A DNA stretch of 64,000 nt. Origin: Stictocephala bisonia. Lineage: Eukaryota; Arthropoda; Insecta; Hemiptera; Membracidae. A program made the position numbers and the translations under genes. Numbering within the stretch: position 1 is the stretch's first letter; each line of letters begins with the position of its first letter. This document shows, one piece after another, positions 26,111-38,905 of the stretch. The stretch lies in NCBI GenBank assembly GCA_035578905.1, contig JAQJVL010000255.1:496001-560000 (forward strand), written 5' to 3'. The notes under the pieces are model-generated. The model was given only the letters and a program-made list of their open reading frames with translations, had not been told where the DNA came from and made no database searches.

Positions 26111-26116
26111 TATAGC
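26111..26116. repeat. left target-site duplication TATAGC
   Basis: Directly abuts the first base of the palindrome and is repeated at its other end. The same six bases, unbroken, are present in the intact inverted arm (about 38857-38862, minus strand). Confidence 0.8.
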
Positions 26117-26484
26117 AGTAGATAAAAAGCCCGGGTTTTAGACTCACTTTCGGGTATCTTCGGGTCGATTTTCCAAGATGGCGACCACCTTCGGGTATCT
26201 TCGGGTCACGTGACCACCCCGAGATCTGATTGATGACGTCATCCAAGATGGCGGCGCCCATTTCCCGCCAAATTTTCTAACCTCACTTTTCCTAACCTCA
26301 AATTTCCCGCCAAATTCCCAAATTTCCCACGCTTTTCCCGGAATTCCCCAAAATTCCCGATTTTCCCTCAAATTCCCGATTTTCCCGAAATTACCTTACT
26401 TTTTCCCCAATTTTCACGATTTTCCTCCAAATTCCCAAATTTCCCTCCAAATTCCCACATCATACTATATGAAATTCACTGTTA

Positions 26485-26935
26485 ACCTTGTTATACTATA
26501 TAAAATACAGTCTTAACCTAACTTTTTCCATGTTATACTATATAAAATGCACTTTTTTGTCCAATATGTCATCTTTTTCCATGTTATACTATATGAAATT
26601 CACTTTTTTTGTCCAATATGGCATCTTTTTCCATGTTAGACTATATAAAATGCACTTTTTTTGTCCAATATGGCATCTTTTTCCATGTTATACTATATAA
26701 AATGCACTTTTTTTGTCTAATATGGCATCTTTTTCCATGTTATACTATATAAAATTCACTTTTTTGTCCAATATGGCAACTTTTTCCATGTTATACTATA
26801 TAAAATGCACTTTTTTGTCCAATATGGCGTCTTTTTCCATGTTATACTATATAAAATTCACTTTTTTTGTCCAATATGGCGTCTTTTTCCATGTTATACT
26901 ATATAAAATGCACTTTTTTGTCCAATATGACATCT
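26485..26935 (+). repeat. 53-bp tandem repeat, left arm, about 8 units
   Basis: The unit is ttccatgttatactatataa plus aatgcacttttttgtccaat and atggcatctt; period 49-55. It mirrors 37560-38000. The 70- to 145-codon open frames seen here are repeat artefacts. Confidence 0.9.
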
Positions 26936-28459
26936 TTCCCTCCTCAAAATTCCCTCCCAAAATTCCTCATCCAATATGGCGTGTACTTCCGGCGACCGTC
27001 GGCTACCTTCGTACGCTCTTAGCCTATGATGCACACGTCGTCTGCTGGTCGGGCGCGCATGCGCATGGACTTGCTACTCTACTCATATATACACTATAAC
27101 AAATTAATATTTCATACACTATAATAAAATTAATATTTCATATACTCTATGTGCTCGACCCGATCGTAGCGCACCTGGTGGCAAAACTTAGCGCATCCTT
27201 TCGGAACATGGCGCCTTCGGAAGGGAAGTCCCCGGTGGTAATTCCCCTTCTCAAATTCGGTCTTTATACTATATAAAATACACTATTAACCTTTCTCATA
27301 CTATATAAAATGCTAAAGATGGCGGTCATTTACATATGTACTATATAAAATACTTTCGTGTACTTCCGGCGACCGTCGGCTACCTTCGTACACGTCGTCT
27401 GCTGGTCTGGCGCACACCCAAATGCCACGCTCTGATTGGTTACCTCCCTACTTTACAAGTAATCTTTCTCACACGTACTGTTAGACTACTTATTTAATTT
27501 TTCTCAACTTTTTAATAAATACACAGTTAACATACGCTCTTACCTTCGGACACTCATCCATGGCTTCCTACACTGTTACCTATACTTATCTATCGAATCA
27601 CAGTTCATCCTCAAGCCACTACTTAACACTCTAGGCAACCCGCAATACACGTTTTAATTAAAAATCAAGGGACAGCTATTATTTATATTAATTATTTACT
27701 TCTTTTTTTATTTTTATTTAATTGTTACATACGAGGCCAACTGGTGTACGGTGACCGGGCTTTATCGCTGTTATCACATCACTTGACCTCAAAGGTCAAC
27801 CCGTGGCTGTTATCAATCCCACAAGCATTGTTTTACATCCCGTATGAACGATGTACGAGTCTTTGTTACTAACTAGATGAATGAGTGTAGTCTTTGTTAC
27901 TAACTAAGGCTGCTGGACCCTTTGATATATCATCTATTAACAACACAGTAGTCAGGGAAACTATGACATGGAACCCAAATCCCTTAAAATTTAGTTAAAA
28001 TGTCCATAAATAGGGTTATTTGTGTACAAAATATGTTATAATTCCCTAAAAGCAATAAAATGCAGTGTCATAACAATGATATTCACCCTAAACATTAAAA
28101 ATTCCTTTAAAATACTCTTATAGAACCTTTAAAAACTTAATTTGAGCTCAAATCAACGTACAAAACTGATGTAACACTTGTAAATTAATTGTTTAACCTA
28201 CATAGCTATTTAGTTGACTCCAAACAGTTGGCAAAGTGTAAGTAGCCAATAGGAATAAATTCTCTATAATGTTCACATTTTAAGCTTGATTTTAACAAAA
28301 CCTGATGCTATTGATTCTTTGCACATTAAACAAATAAACGAATAGTTAGTTGAAATGTGTCTATTGTAGAAACTTTGGTATTAACAGTAAGAAAGTTTGG
28401 CTGTAATATACTCGATCAGAAAATGTATATACACCACTCCCAAAGACCGAAACACATGG

Positions 28460-29700
28460 AGAACCTAGAACACACAACATTCTTGATAGATCACCTTCCT
28501 ATTCATCACATAAGACCCTTGATTATCCATCACCTATCCCTAAGACATCTAACTGACCACCTACCCACCTAATATACTAGACTAACCACACTCTACATAC
28601 AAGACCTTTGATTGACCATCTACCTACCCTACACACACAGTACTCTCGATAGACCACTCACCTCCCCATCACATAAGACATCTGACTAACCATCTACCCA
28701 CCTAATATACTAGACTAACCACACTCTACACATAGTCCTCTTGACAGACCACACACCCCTCTCGACACATAATACATTTGACCACCTACCCACCTAATAT
28801 ACTAGACTAACCACACTCTACATACAAGACTTTTGATTGACCATCTACCCACTCAACACACACAGACCCTCGATAGGCCACCCACCTCCCCAACACATAA
28901 GACATCTGACTGACCATCTACCCACCTAATATACTAGACTAACCACACCTTACATACAAGACCTTTGATTGACCACCTACCTACCCAACACACACAGTAC
29001 CCTCGATAGGCCACACACCTTCCCAACACATAACACATCCGACTGACCATCTACCCACCTAATATACTAGACTAACCACACCTTAAATACAAGACCTTTG
29101 ATTGACCACCTACCTACCCAACACACACAGTACCCTCGATAGGCCACCCACCTTCCCAACACATAAGACATCTGACTGACCACCTACCTACTTAATATAC
29201 TAGACTAACCACACTCTACATACAAGACTTTTGATTGACCACTCACCTACTAAACACACAGACGTTTGATTAATCACCCACATACTCAACACAGAGTCAT
29301 GTTGATAGACCAACCCACCTTCCCCAAACATAAAACCTTTGATAGACCAACCACACACTCTACAGACATAACTTAAAATACCATCACACTACCAAAAAGG
29401 CAGTCTCTTTATAGACCCCCATCTACTCAATACGTGAGACACTTGGTTAACCACTCGCCTACCCAACACATAGTCCTCTTGATAGACCACTCACCCCTCC
29501 CGACACATAATACATTTGACAGACCACTTACTTAACATACAAGACTGACCATACACTCTACATCGAAGACGTTTGATTATCCACTCACCTACTCAATACA
29601 CACAAAACACTTGTTTGATCACAACAATTTAACAAACACAACTGTCGATTGACACTCCACATTCCCAAAGCATCATACTACAATGAAAATAGTCCTATTG
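28460..29700 (+). repeat. degenerate tandem array, left arm
   Basis: Loosely repeated blocks such as taatatactagactaaccac, catctacccacctaat and gataggccacccacc recur every 80-170 bp. It mirrors about 34800-36020 in the right arm. Confidence 0.8.
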
Positions 29701-31745
29701 ACATACCCCTACCTACCAAACATACGTACACCATAAAACCATGAAAAACCATGACTTAACAGTCCACACGCCTACTCAAAACACAACACCTCTGATAGAT
29801 AATCCACCTAAACACTACATAAAACCTATGATTGACACTCTACATTCATGGATGACCACCTAACCATACATACGTACACCATAAAACCATGACTTAACAG
29901 TCCACACGCCTACTCAAAACACAACACCTCTGATAGATAATCCACCTAAACACTACATAAAACCTATGATTGACACTCAACATTCATGGATGACCACCTA
30001 ACCATACATACGTACACCATAAAACCATGACTTAACAATCCACACACCTACTCAAAACACAACACCTCTGATAGATAATCCACCTAAACACTACATAAAA
30101 CCTATGATTGACACTCAACATTCATGGATGACCACCTAACCATACATACGTACACCATAAAACCATGACTTAACAGTCCACACACCAACTCAAAACACAA
30201 CACCTCTGATAGATAATCCACCTAAACACTACATAAAACCTATGATTGACACTCAACATTCATGGATGACCACCTAACCATACATACGTACACCATAAAA
30301 CCATGAAAAACCATGACTTAACAGTCCACACGCCTACTCAAAACACAACACCTCTGATAGATAATCCACCTAAACACTACATAAAACCTATGATTGACAC
30401 TCAACATTCATGGATGACCACCTAACCATACATACGTACACCATAAAACCATGACTTAACAGTCCACACGCCTACTCAAAACACAACACCTCTGATAGAT
30501 AATCCACCTAAACACTACATAAAACCTATGATTGACACTCAACATTCATGGATGACCACCTATCCATACATACGTACACCATAAAACCATGAAAAACCAT
30601 GACTTAACAGTCCACACGCCTACTCAAAACACAACACCTCTGATAGATAATCCACCTAAACACTACATAAAACCTATGATTGACACTCAACATTCATGGA
30701 TGACCACCTAACCATACATACGTACACCATAAAACCATGACTTAACAGTCCACACGCCTACTCAAAACACAACACCTCTGATAGATAATCCACCTAAACA
30801 CTACATAAAACCTATGATTGACACTCAACATTCATGGATGACCACCTAACCATACATACGTACACCATAAAACCATGACTTAACAATCCACACACCTACT
30901 CAAAACACAACACCTCTGATAGATAATCCACCTAAACACTACATAAAACCTATGATTGACACTCAACATTCATGGATGACCACCTAACCATACATACATA
31001 CACCATAAAACCATGAAAAACCATGACTTAACAGTCCACACGCCTACTCAAAACACAACACCTCTGATAGATAATCCACCTAAACACTACATAAAACCTA
31101 TGATTGACACTCAACATTCATGGATGACCACCTAACCATACATACGTACACCATAAAACCATGACTTAACAATCCACACACCTACTCAAAACACAACACC
31201 TCTGATAGATAATCCACCTAAACACTACATAAAACCTATGATTGACACTCAACATTCATGGATGACCACCTAACCATACATACGTACACCATAAAACCAT
31301 GAAAAAACCATGACTTAACAGTCCACACGCCTACTCAAAACACAACACCTCTGATAGATAATCCACCTAAACACTACATAAAACCTATGATTGACACTCA
31401 ACATTCATGGATGACCACCTAACCATACATACGTACACCATAAAACCATGACTTAACAGTCCACACGCCTACTCAAAACACAACACCTCTGATAGATAAT
31501 CCACCTAAACACTACATAAAACCTATGATTGACACTCAACATTCATGGATGACCACCTAATCATACATACGTACACCATAAAACCATGACTTAACAATCC
31601 ACACACCTACTCAAAACACAACACCTCTGATAGATAATCCACCTAAACACTACATAAAACCTATGATTGACACTCAACATTCATGGATGACCACCTAACC
31701 ATACATACGTACACCATAAAACCATGACTTAACAGTCCACCCGCC
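29700..31745 (+). repeat. 137-bp satellite, left arm, about 15 units
   Basis: The unit includes catacgtacaccataaaacc, caaaacacaacacctctgat and attgacactcaacattcatg. Some units carry an 11-base insertion (ccatgaaaaac). A marker variant (tatcca for taacca) occurs in the seventh unit from the outside, near 30560. Confidence 0.9.
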
Positions 31746-32035
31746 TACCTCTGCACACACAATTCCTTAGGACACACCCTACACATACCACTCATCCTAC
31801 AGACAAAACTCCTAGAGAACTACCCATCCACCATAAAAACACTATTGCTTCATATAATCATGTTTTAAAATAACATTATTACACTGTAAGATAGGTTTAA
31901 TATAGCTAAAGACCTAAAGTGTTTCCTAAAATTATGTTTTCTCTAGAAATATGAGAGTCGTTGGTCGAAAACATCCAAACTAAACATAGAAAATAAGAAT
32001 CAGCTAGTAGTTTCATAGAAATTCTGCTATACAAC

Positions 32036-32500
32036 TAAAAAAATATGAGAAAAAATTAGGTTTAAAAACAATGAACACAGAAAAAATTAGGTTTAAAAAC
32101 AATGAACATAGAAAAAGTTAGGTTAAAAAAATGAACACAGAAAAAGTTAGGTTAAAAAAATGAACATAGAAAAAGTTAGGTTAGCAAACATCAGAAAAGT
32201 AAGTCTAGCAAACAACCGAAAGGTTGATTGCTATCCTTACTTTTCCGAAAAGTTGTTAAAATTAACAAAAGTCATAAAATGTCCCATTTTATGAGTTTTG
32301 TTAATTTTAACTGAACTTTTCTGATGTTTGCTAACCTAACTTTTTCTATGTTCATTTTTTTAACCTAACTTTTTCTGTGTTCATTTTTTTAACCTAACTT
32401 TTTCTATGTTCATTGTTTTTAAACCTAATTTTTTCTGTGTTCATTGTTTTTAAACCTAATTTTTTCTCATATTTTTTTAGTTGTATAGCAGAATTTCTAT
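32036..32500. repeat. centre of the palindrome with short repeats
   Basis: On each side of the centre, about five repeats of atgaacacagaaaaagttag / ggttaaaaaa type (about 24-28 bp) face each other. The symmetry point is cataaaatg-tcc-cattttatg at 32273-32293. The left side has roughly 45 extra bases (about 32202-32250) absent on the right. Confidence 0.85.
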
Positions 32501-32769
32501 GAAACTACTAGCTGATTCTTATTTTCTATGTTTAGTTTGGATGTTTTCGACCAACGACTCTCATATTTCTAGAGAAAACATAATTTTAGGAAACACTTTA
32601 GGTCTTTAGCTATATTAAACCTATCTTACAGTGTAATAATGTTATTTTAAAACATGATTATATGAAGCAATAGAGTTTTTATGGTGGATGGGTAGTTCTC
32701 TAGGAGTTTTGTCTGTAGGATGAGTGGTATGTGTAGGGTGTGTCCTAAGGAATTGTGTGTGCAGAGGTA

Positions 32770-34775
32770 GGCGGGTGGACTGTTAAGTCATGGTTTTATG
32801 GTGTACGTATGTATGGTTAGGTGGTCATCCATGAATGTTGAGTGTCAATCATAGGTTTTATGTAGTGTTTAGGTGGATTATCTATCAGAGGTGTTGTGTT
32901 TTGAGTAGGTGTGTGGATTGGGTGTACGTATGTATGGTTAGGTGGTCATCCATGAATGTTGAGTGTCAATCATAGGTTTTATGTAGTGTTTAGGTGGATT
33001 ATCTATCAGAGGTGTTGTGTTTTGAGTAGGCGTGTGGACGGTTAAGTCATGGTTTTATGGTGTACGTATGTATGGTTAGGTGGTCATCCATGAATGTTGA
33101 GTGTCAATCATAGGTTTTATGTAGTGTTTAGGTGGATTATCTATCAGAGGTGTTGTGTTTTGAGTAGGTGTGTGGATTGTTAAGTCATGGTTTTATGGTG
33201 TACGTATGTATGGTTAGGTGGTCATCCATGAATGTTGAGTGTCAATCATAGGTTTTATGTAGTGTTTAGGTGGATTATCTATCAGAGGTGTTGTGTTTTG
33301 AGTAGGCGTGTGGACTGTTAAGTCATGGTTTTATGGTGTACGTATGTATGGTTAGGTGGTCATCCATGAATGTTGAGTGTCAATCATAGGTTTTATGTAG
33401 TGTTTAGGTGGATTATCTATCAGAGGTGTTGTGTTTTGAGTAGGCGTGTGGACTGTTAAGTCATGGTTTTTCATGGTTTTATGGTGTACGTATGTATGGA
33501 TAGGTGGTCATCCATGAATGTTGAGTGTCAATCATAGGTTTTATGTAGTGTTTAGGTGGATTATCTATCAGAGGTGTTGTGTTTTGAGTAGGCGTGTGGA
33601 CTGTTAAGTCATGGTTTTATGGTGTACGTATGTATGGTTAGGTGGTCATCCATGAATGTTGATTGTCAATCATAGGTTTTATGTAGTGTTTAGGTGGATT
33701 ATCTATCAGAGGTGTTGTGTTTTGAGTAGGCGTGTGGACTGTTAAGTCATGGTTTTTCATGGTTTTATGGTTTACGTATGTATGGTTAGGTGGTCATCCA
33801 TGAATGTTGAGTGTCAATCATAGGTTTTATGTAGTGTTTAGGTGGATTATCTATCAGAGGTGTTGTGTTTTGAGTTGGTGTGTGGACTGTTAAGTCATGG
33901 TTTTATGGTGTACGTATGTATGGTTAGGTGGTCATCCATGAATGTTGAGTGTCAATCATAGGTTTTATGTAGTGTTTAGGTGGATTATCTATCAGAGGTG
34001 TTGTGTTTTGAGTAGGCGTGTGGACTGTTAAGTCATGGTTTTATGGTGTACGTATGTATGGTTAGGTGGTCATCCATGAATGTTGAGTGTCAATCATAGG
34101 TTTTATGTAGTGTTTAGGTGGATTATCTATCAGAGGTGTTGTGTTTTGAGTAGGCGTGTGGACTGTTAAGTCATGGTTTTTCATGGTTTTATGGTGTACG
34201 TATGTATGGTTAGGTGGTCATCCATGAATGTTGAGTGTCAATCATAGGTTTTATGTAGTGTTTAGGTGGATTATCTATCAGAGGTGTTGTGTTTTGAGTT
34301 GGTGTGTGGACTGTTAAGTCATGGTTTTATGGTGTACGTATGTATGGTTAGGTGGTCATCCATGAATGTTGAGTGTCAATCATAGGTTTTATGTAGTGTT
34401 TAGGTGGATTATCTATCAGAGGTGTTGTGTTTTGAGTAGGTGTGTTGATTGTTAAGTCATGGTTTTATGGTGTACGTATGTATGGTTAGGTGGTCATCCA
34501 TGAATGTTGAGTGTCAATCATAGGTTTTATGTAGTGTTTAGGTGGATTATCTATCAGAGGTGTTGTGTTTTGAGTAGGCGTGTGGACTGTTAAGTCATGG
34601 TTTTATGGTGTACGTATGTATGGTTAGGTGGTCATCCATGAATGTAGAGTGTCAATCATAGGTTTTATGTAGTGTTTAGGTGGATTATCTATCAGAGGTG
34701 TTGTGTTTTGAGTAGGCGTGTGGACTGTTAAGTCATGGTTTTTCATGGTTTTATGGTGTACGTATGTTTGGTAGG
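32770..34775 (-). repeat. 137-bp satellite, right arm, about 15 units
   Basis: Reverse complement of the left-arm satellite. The order of 11-base insertion variants differs from the left arm, and the ggatagg marker unit is at about 33495, tenth from the outside instead of seventh. Confidence 0.9.
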
Positions 34776-34799
34776 TAGGGGTATGTCAATAGGACTATT

Positions 34800-36020
34800 T
34801 TCATTGTAGTATGATGCTTTGGGAATGTGGAGTGTCAATCGACAGTTGTGTTTGTTAAATTGTTGTGATCAAACAAGTGTTTTGTGTGTATTGAGTAGGT
34901 GAGTGGATAATCAAACGTCTTCGATGTAGAGTGTATGGTCAGTCTTGTATGTTAAGTAAGTGGTCTGTCAAATGTATTATGTGTCGGGAGGGGTGAGTGG
35001 TCTATCAAGAGGACTATGTGTTGGGTAGGCGAGTGGTTAACCAAGTGTCTCACGTATTGAGTAGATGGGGGTCTATAAAGAGACTGCCTTTTTGGTAGTG
35101 TGATGGTATTTTAAGTTATGTCTGTAGAGTGTGTGGTTGGTCTATCAAAGGTTTTATGTTTGGGGAAGGTGGGTTGGTCTATCAACATGACTCTGTGTTG
35201 AGTATGTGGGTGATTAATCAAACGTCTGTGTGTTTAGTAGGTGAGTGGTCAATCAAAAGTCTTGTATGTAGAGTGTGGTTAGTCTAGTATATTAAGTAGG
35301 TAGGTGGTCAGTCAGATGTCTTATGTGTTGGGAAGGTGGGTGGCCTATCGAGGGTACTGTGTGTGTTGGGTAGGTAGGTGGTCAATCAAAGGTCTTGTAT
35401 TTAAGGTGTGGTTAGTCTAGTATATTAGGTGGGTAGATGGTCAGTCGGATGTGTTATGTGTTGGGAAGGTGTGTGGCCTATCGAGGGTACTGTGTGTGTT
35501 GGGTAGGTAGGTGGTCAATCAAAGGTCTTGTATGTAAGGTGTGGTTAGTCTAGTATATTAGGTGGGTAGATGGTCAGTCAGATGTCTTATGTGTTGGGGA
35601 GGTGGGTGGCCTATCGAGGGTCTGTGTGTGCTGAGTGGGTAGATGGTCAATCAAAAGTCTTGTATGTAGAGTGTGGTTAGTCTAGTATATTAGGTGGGTA
35701 GGTGGTCAAATGTATTATGTGTCGAGAGGGGTGTGTGGTCTGTCAAGAGGACTATGTGTAGAGTGTGGTTAGTCTAGTATATTAGGTGGGTAGATGGTTA
35801 GTCAGATGTCTTATGTGATGGGGAGGTGAGTGGTCTATCGAGAGTACTGTGTGTGTAGGGTAGGTAGATGGTCAATCAAAGGTCTTGTATGTAGAGTGTG
35901 GTTAGTCTAGTATATTAGGTGGGTAGGTGGTCAGTTAGATGTCTTAGGGATAGGTGATGGATAATCAAGGGTCTTATGTGATGAATAGGAAGGTGATCTA
36001 TCAAGAATGTTGTGTGTTCT
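34800..36020 (-). repeat. degenerate tandem array, right arm
   Basis: Mirror of 28460-29700: gtggttagtctagtatatta, tgggtagatggtcagtca and similar. Confidence 0.8.
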
Positions 36021-37559
36021 AGGTTCTCCATGTGTTTCGGTCTTTGGGAGTGGTGTATATACATTTTCTGATCGAGTATATTACAGCCAAACTTTCTTAC
36101 TGTTAATACCAAAGTTTCTACAATAGACACATTTCAACTAACTATTCGTTTATTTGTTTAATGTGCAAAGAATCAATAGCATCAGGTTTTGTTAAAATCA
36201 AGCTTAAAATGTGAACATTATAGAGAATTTATTCCTATTGGCTACTTACACTTTGCCAACTGTTTGGAGTCAACTAAATAGCTATGTAGGTTAAACAATT
36301 AATTTACAAGTGTTACATCAGTTTTGTACGTTGATTTGAGCTCAAATTAAGTTTTTAAAGGTTCTATAAGAGTATTTTAAAGGAATTTTTAATGTTTAGG
36401 GTGAATATCATTGTTATGACACTGCATTTTATTGCTTTTAGGGAATTATAACATATTTTGTACACAAATAACCCTATTTATGGACATTTTAACTAAATTT
36501 TAAGGGATTTGGGTTCCATGTCATAGTTTCCCTGACTACTGTGTTGTTAATAGATGATATATCAAAGGGTCCAGCAGCCTTAGTTAGTAACAAAGACTAC
36601 ACTCATTCATCTAGTTAGTAACAAAGACTCGTACATCGTTCATACGGGATGTAAAACAATGCTTGTGGGATTGATAACAGCCACGGGTTGACCTTTGAGG
36701 TCAAGTGATGTGATAACAGCGATAAAGCCCGGTCACCGTACACCAGTTGGCCTCGTATGTAACAATTAAATAAAAATAAAAAAAGAAGTAAATAATTAAT
36801 ATAAATAATAGCTGTCCCTTGATTTTTAATTAAAACGTGTATTGCGGGTTGCCTAGAGTGTTAAGTAGTGGCTTGAGGATGAACTGTGATTCGATAGATA
36901 AGTATAGGTAACAGTGTAGGAAGCCATGGATGAGTGTCCGAAGGTAAGAGCGTATGTTAACTGTGTATTTATTAAAAAGTTGAGAAAAATTAAATAAGTA
37001 GTCTAACAGTACGTGTGAGAAAGATTACTTGTAAAGTAGGGAGGTAACCAATCAGAGCGTGGCATTTGGGTGTGCGCCAGACCAGCAGACGACGTGTACG
37101 AAGGTAGCCGACGGTCGCCGGAAGTACACGAAAGTATTTTATATAGTACATATGTAAATGACCGCCATCTTTAGCATTTTATATAGTATGAGAAAGGTTA
37201 ATAGTGTATTTTATATAGTATAAAGACCGAATTTGAGAAGGGGAATTACCACCGGGGACTTCCCTTCCGAAGGCGCCATGTTCCGAAAGGATGCGCTAAG
37301 TTTTGCCACCAGGTGCGCTACGATCGGGTCGAGCACATAGAGTATATGAAATATTAATTTTATTATAGTGTATGAAATATTAATTTGTTATAGTGTATAT
37401 ATGAGTAGAGTAGCAAGTCCATGCGCATGCGCGCCCGACCAGCAGACGACGTGTGCATCATAGGCTAAGAGCGTACGAAGGTAGCCGACGGTCGCCGGAA
37501 GTACACGCCATATTGGATGAGGAATTTTGGGAGGGAATTTTGAGGAGGGAAAGATGTCA

Positions 37560-38000
37560 TATTGGACAAAAAAGTGCATTTTATATAGTATAACATGGAA
37601 AAAGACGCCATATTGGACAAAAAAAGTGAATTTTATATAGTATAACATGGAAAAAGACGCCATATTGGACAAAAAAGTGCATTTTATATAGTATAACATG
37701 GAAAAAGTTGCCATATTGGACAAAAAAGTGAATTTTATATAGTATAACATGGAAAAAGATGCCATATTGGACAAAAAAGTGCATTTTATATAGTATAACA
37801 TGGAAAAAGATGCCATATTGGACAAAAAAAGTGCATTTTATATAGTCTAACATGGAAAAAGATGCCATATTGGACAAAAAAAGTGAATTTTATATAGTAT
37901 AACATGGAAAAAGATGACATATTGGACAAAAAAGTGCATTTTATATAGTATAACATGGAAAAAGTTAGGTTAAGACTGTATTTTATATAGTATAACAAGG
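37560..38000 (-). repeat. 53-bp tandem repeat, right arm, about 8 units
   Basis: Mirror of the left-arm repeat (tatagtataacatggaaaaa, atattggacaaaaaagtg). Confidence 0.9.
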
Positions 38001-38370
38001 TTAACAGTGAATTTCATATAGTATGATGTGGGAATTTGGAGGGAAATTTGGGAATTTGGAGGAAAATCGTGAAAATTGGGGAAAAAGTAAGGTAATTTCG
38101 GGAAAATCGGGAATTTGAGGGAAAATCGGGAATTTTGGGGAATTCCGGGAAAAGCGTGGGAAATTTGGGAATTTGGCGGGAAATTTGAGGTTAGGAAAAG
38201 TGAGGTTAGAAAATTTGGCGGGAAATGGGCGCCGCCATCTTGGATGACGTCATCAATCAGATCTCGGGGTGGTCACCGTGACCCGAAGATACCCGAAGGT
38301 GGTCGCCATCTTGGAAAATCGACCCGAAGATACCCGAAAGTGAGTCTAAAACCCGGGCTTTTTATCTACT

Positions 38371-38376
38371 TATAGC
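38371..38376. repeat. right target-site duplication TATAGC
   Basis: Follows the terminal CTACT of the palindrome; identical to 26111-26116. Confidence 0.8.
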
Positions 38377-38905
38377 TCATTTTAAAGGTCAAAAGGGTGT
38401 TGCAGTGAGAAAATACAGCCACTCAAAGAACTTAGTATTATATAACTAATTTTTCTTAATAATATTGATATTTATTTATCCCTGTTGTTGATTGTTTACA
38501 ATCGTACTGAAAGGCTGTGCTATCAAAATAACAATGTTATTAAAAAAAAAATGAAAACTGTTTTGACAGTAGGTATACACTAAAAAATATAGTTTAAGAA
38601 AATATTATAATAATTTGTTACATATTGTTTTTAGAACAAGAATTAATTTTTCATATTTTGTCAACTAAATTATAGCTGTACGCAGCAATAGACAATAACT
38701 TTTTTATCCTTATTTTGAAGAAGTATTAGTTATATGGCATTAAATTCTTTGAAAGGCTGTATTTTCTGACAGGCCATCCTTTTTAACTCAGGTTTGCACT
38801 TTTGTATTGTACAAACCTGAGTACACCTTTAAAATAAGGGCCCTCCCTTAAAATAAGCTATAACTCGAGATAGGCTTAAAGTTAACATTTTAAAGACTTG
38901 GCTAT

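Larger units (their letters stand above)
26117..38370. mobile_element. 12.25-kb palindromic element with 6-kb inverted arms (Maverick-like termini, non-autonomous)
   Basis: The left arm 26117-32281 and right arm 32285-38370 are reverse complements almost end to end around a 3-base centre. Termini are AGTAGATAAAAAGCCCGGG and its complement ending CTACT. TATAGC stands directly outside each end (26111-26116 and 38371-38376), a perfect 6-bp target duplication. AG...CT ends with 6-bp duplications are the rule for Maverick/Polinton elements; IS3EU and Dada also make 6-bp duplications. No polymerase, integrase, ATPase or protease frame exists, so it would be non-autonomous. Each arm contains, from outside in, a GATGGCG-rich end, a 53-bp tandem repeat, single-copy DNA, a degenerate ACCAC/ACATAAGAC array and a 137-bp satellite. 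The arms differ by single-base changes and repeat-unit indels, so this is unlikely to be a simple assembly reflection. The superfamily is inferred from termini only. Confidence 0.8.
26080..38905. repeat. older foldback repeat split by the giant palindrome
   Basis: The flank left of the palindrome (about 26080-26116: ttaaatgtaagccttgag) continues across it at 38370 onward (tcattttaaagg, agaaaatacagccactcaaa, atataactaat). Together they match the reverse complement of 38680-38905 (cgagttatagcttatttt, agaaaatacagcctttcaaa, atataactaat). The two sides are thus inverted arms of one older element, with moderate divergence. A 10-bp hairpin (ctcaggtttg/caaacctgag) sits in the unbroken arm at about 38793-38822. 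Confidence 0.7.

Noticed and set aside
37388..37998. 70- to 145-codon open frames with repeated MLYYIKCTF-type motifs
   Set aside because: They are translations of the 53-bp tandem repeat in the palindrome and occur in mirrored form in the other arm.
26117..38370. hAT-type element with an 8-bp duplication (TTATAGCA/TTATAGCT)
   Set aside because: This requires a mismatch in the duplication. The 6-bp TATAGC reading with AG...CT termini is perfect and matches the empty site.
26117..38370. Palindrome as an assembly or hairpin-read artefact
   Set aside because: The arms differ by point changes, repeat-unit order and a 45-base indel; flanks differ, and a target duplication and empty site are present. 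Long-read confirmation would still be useful.
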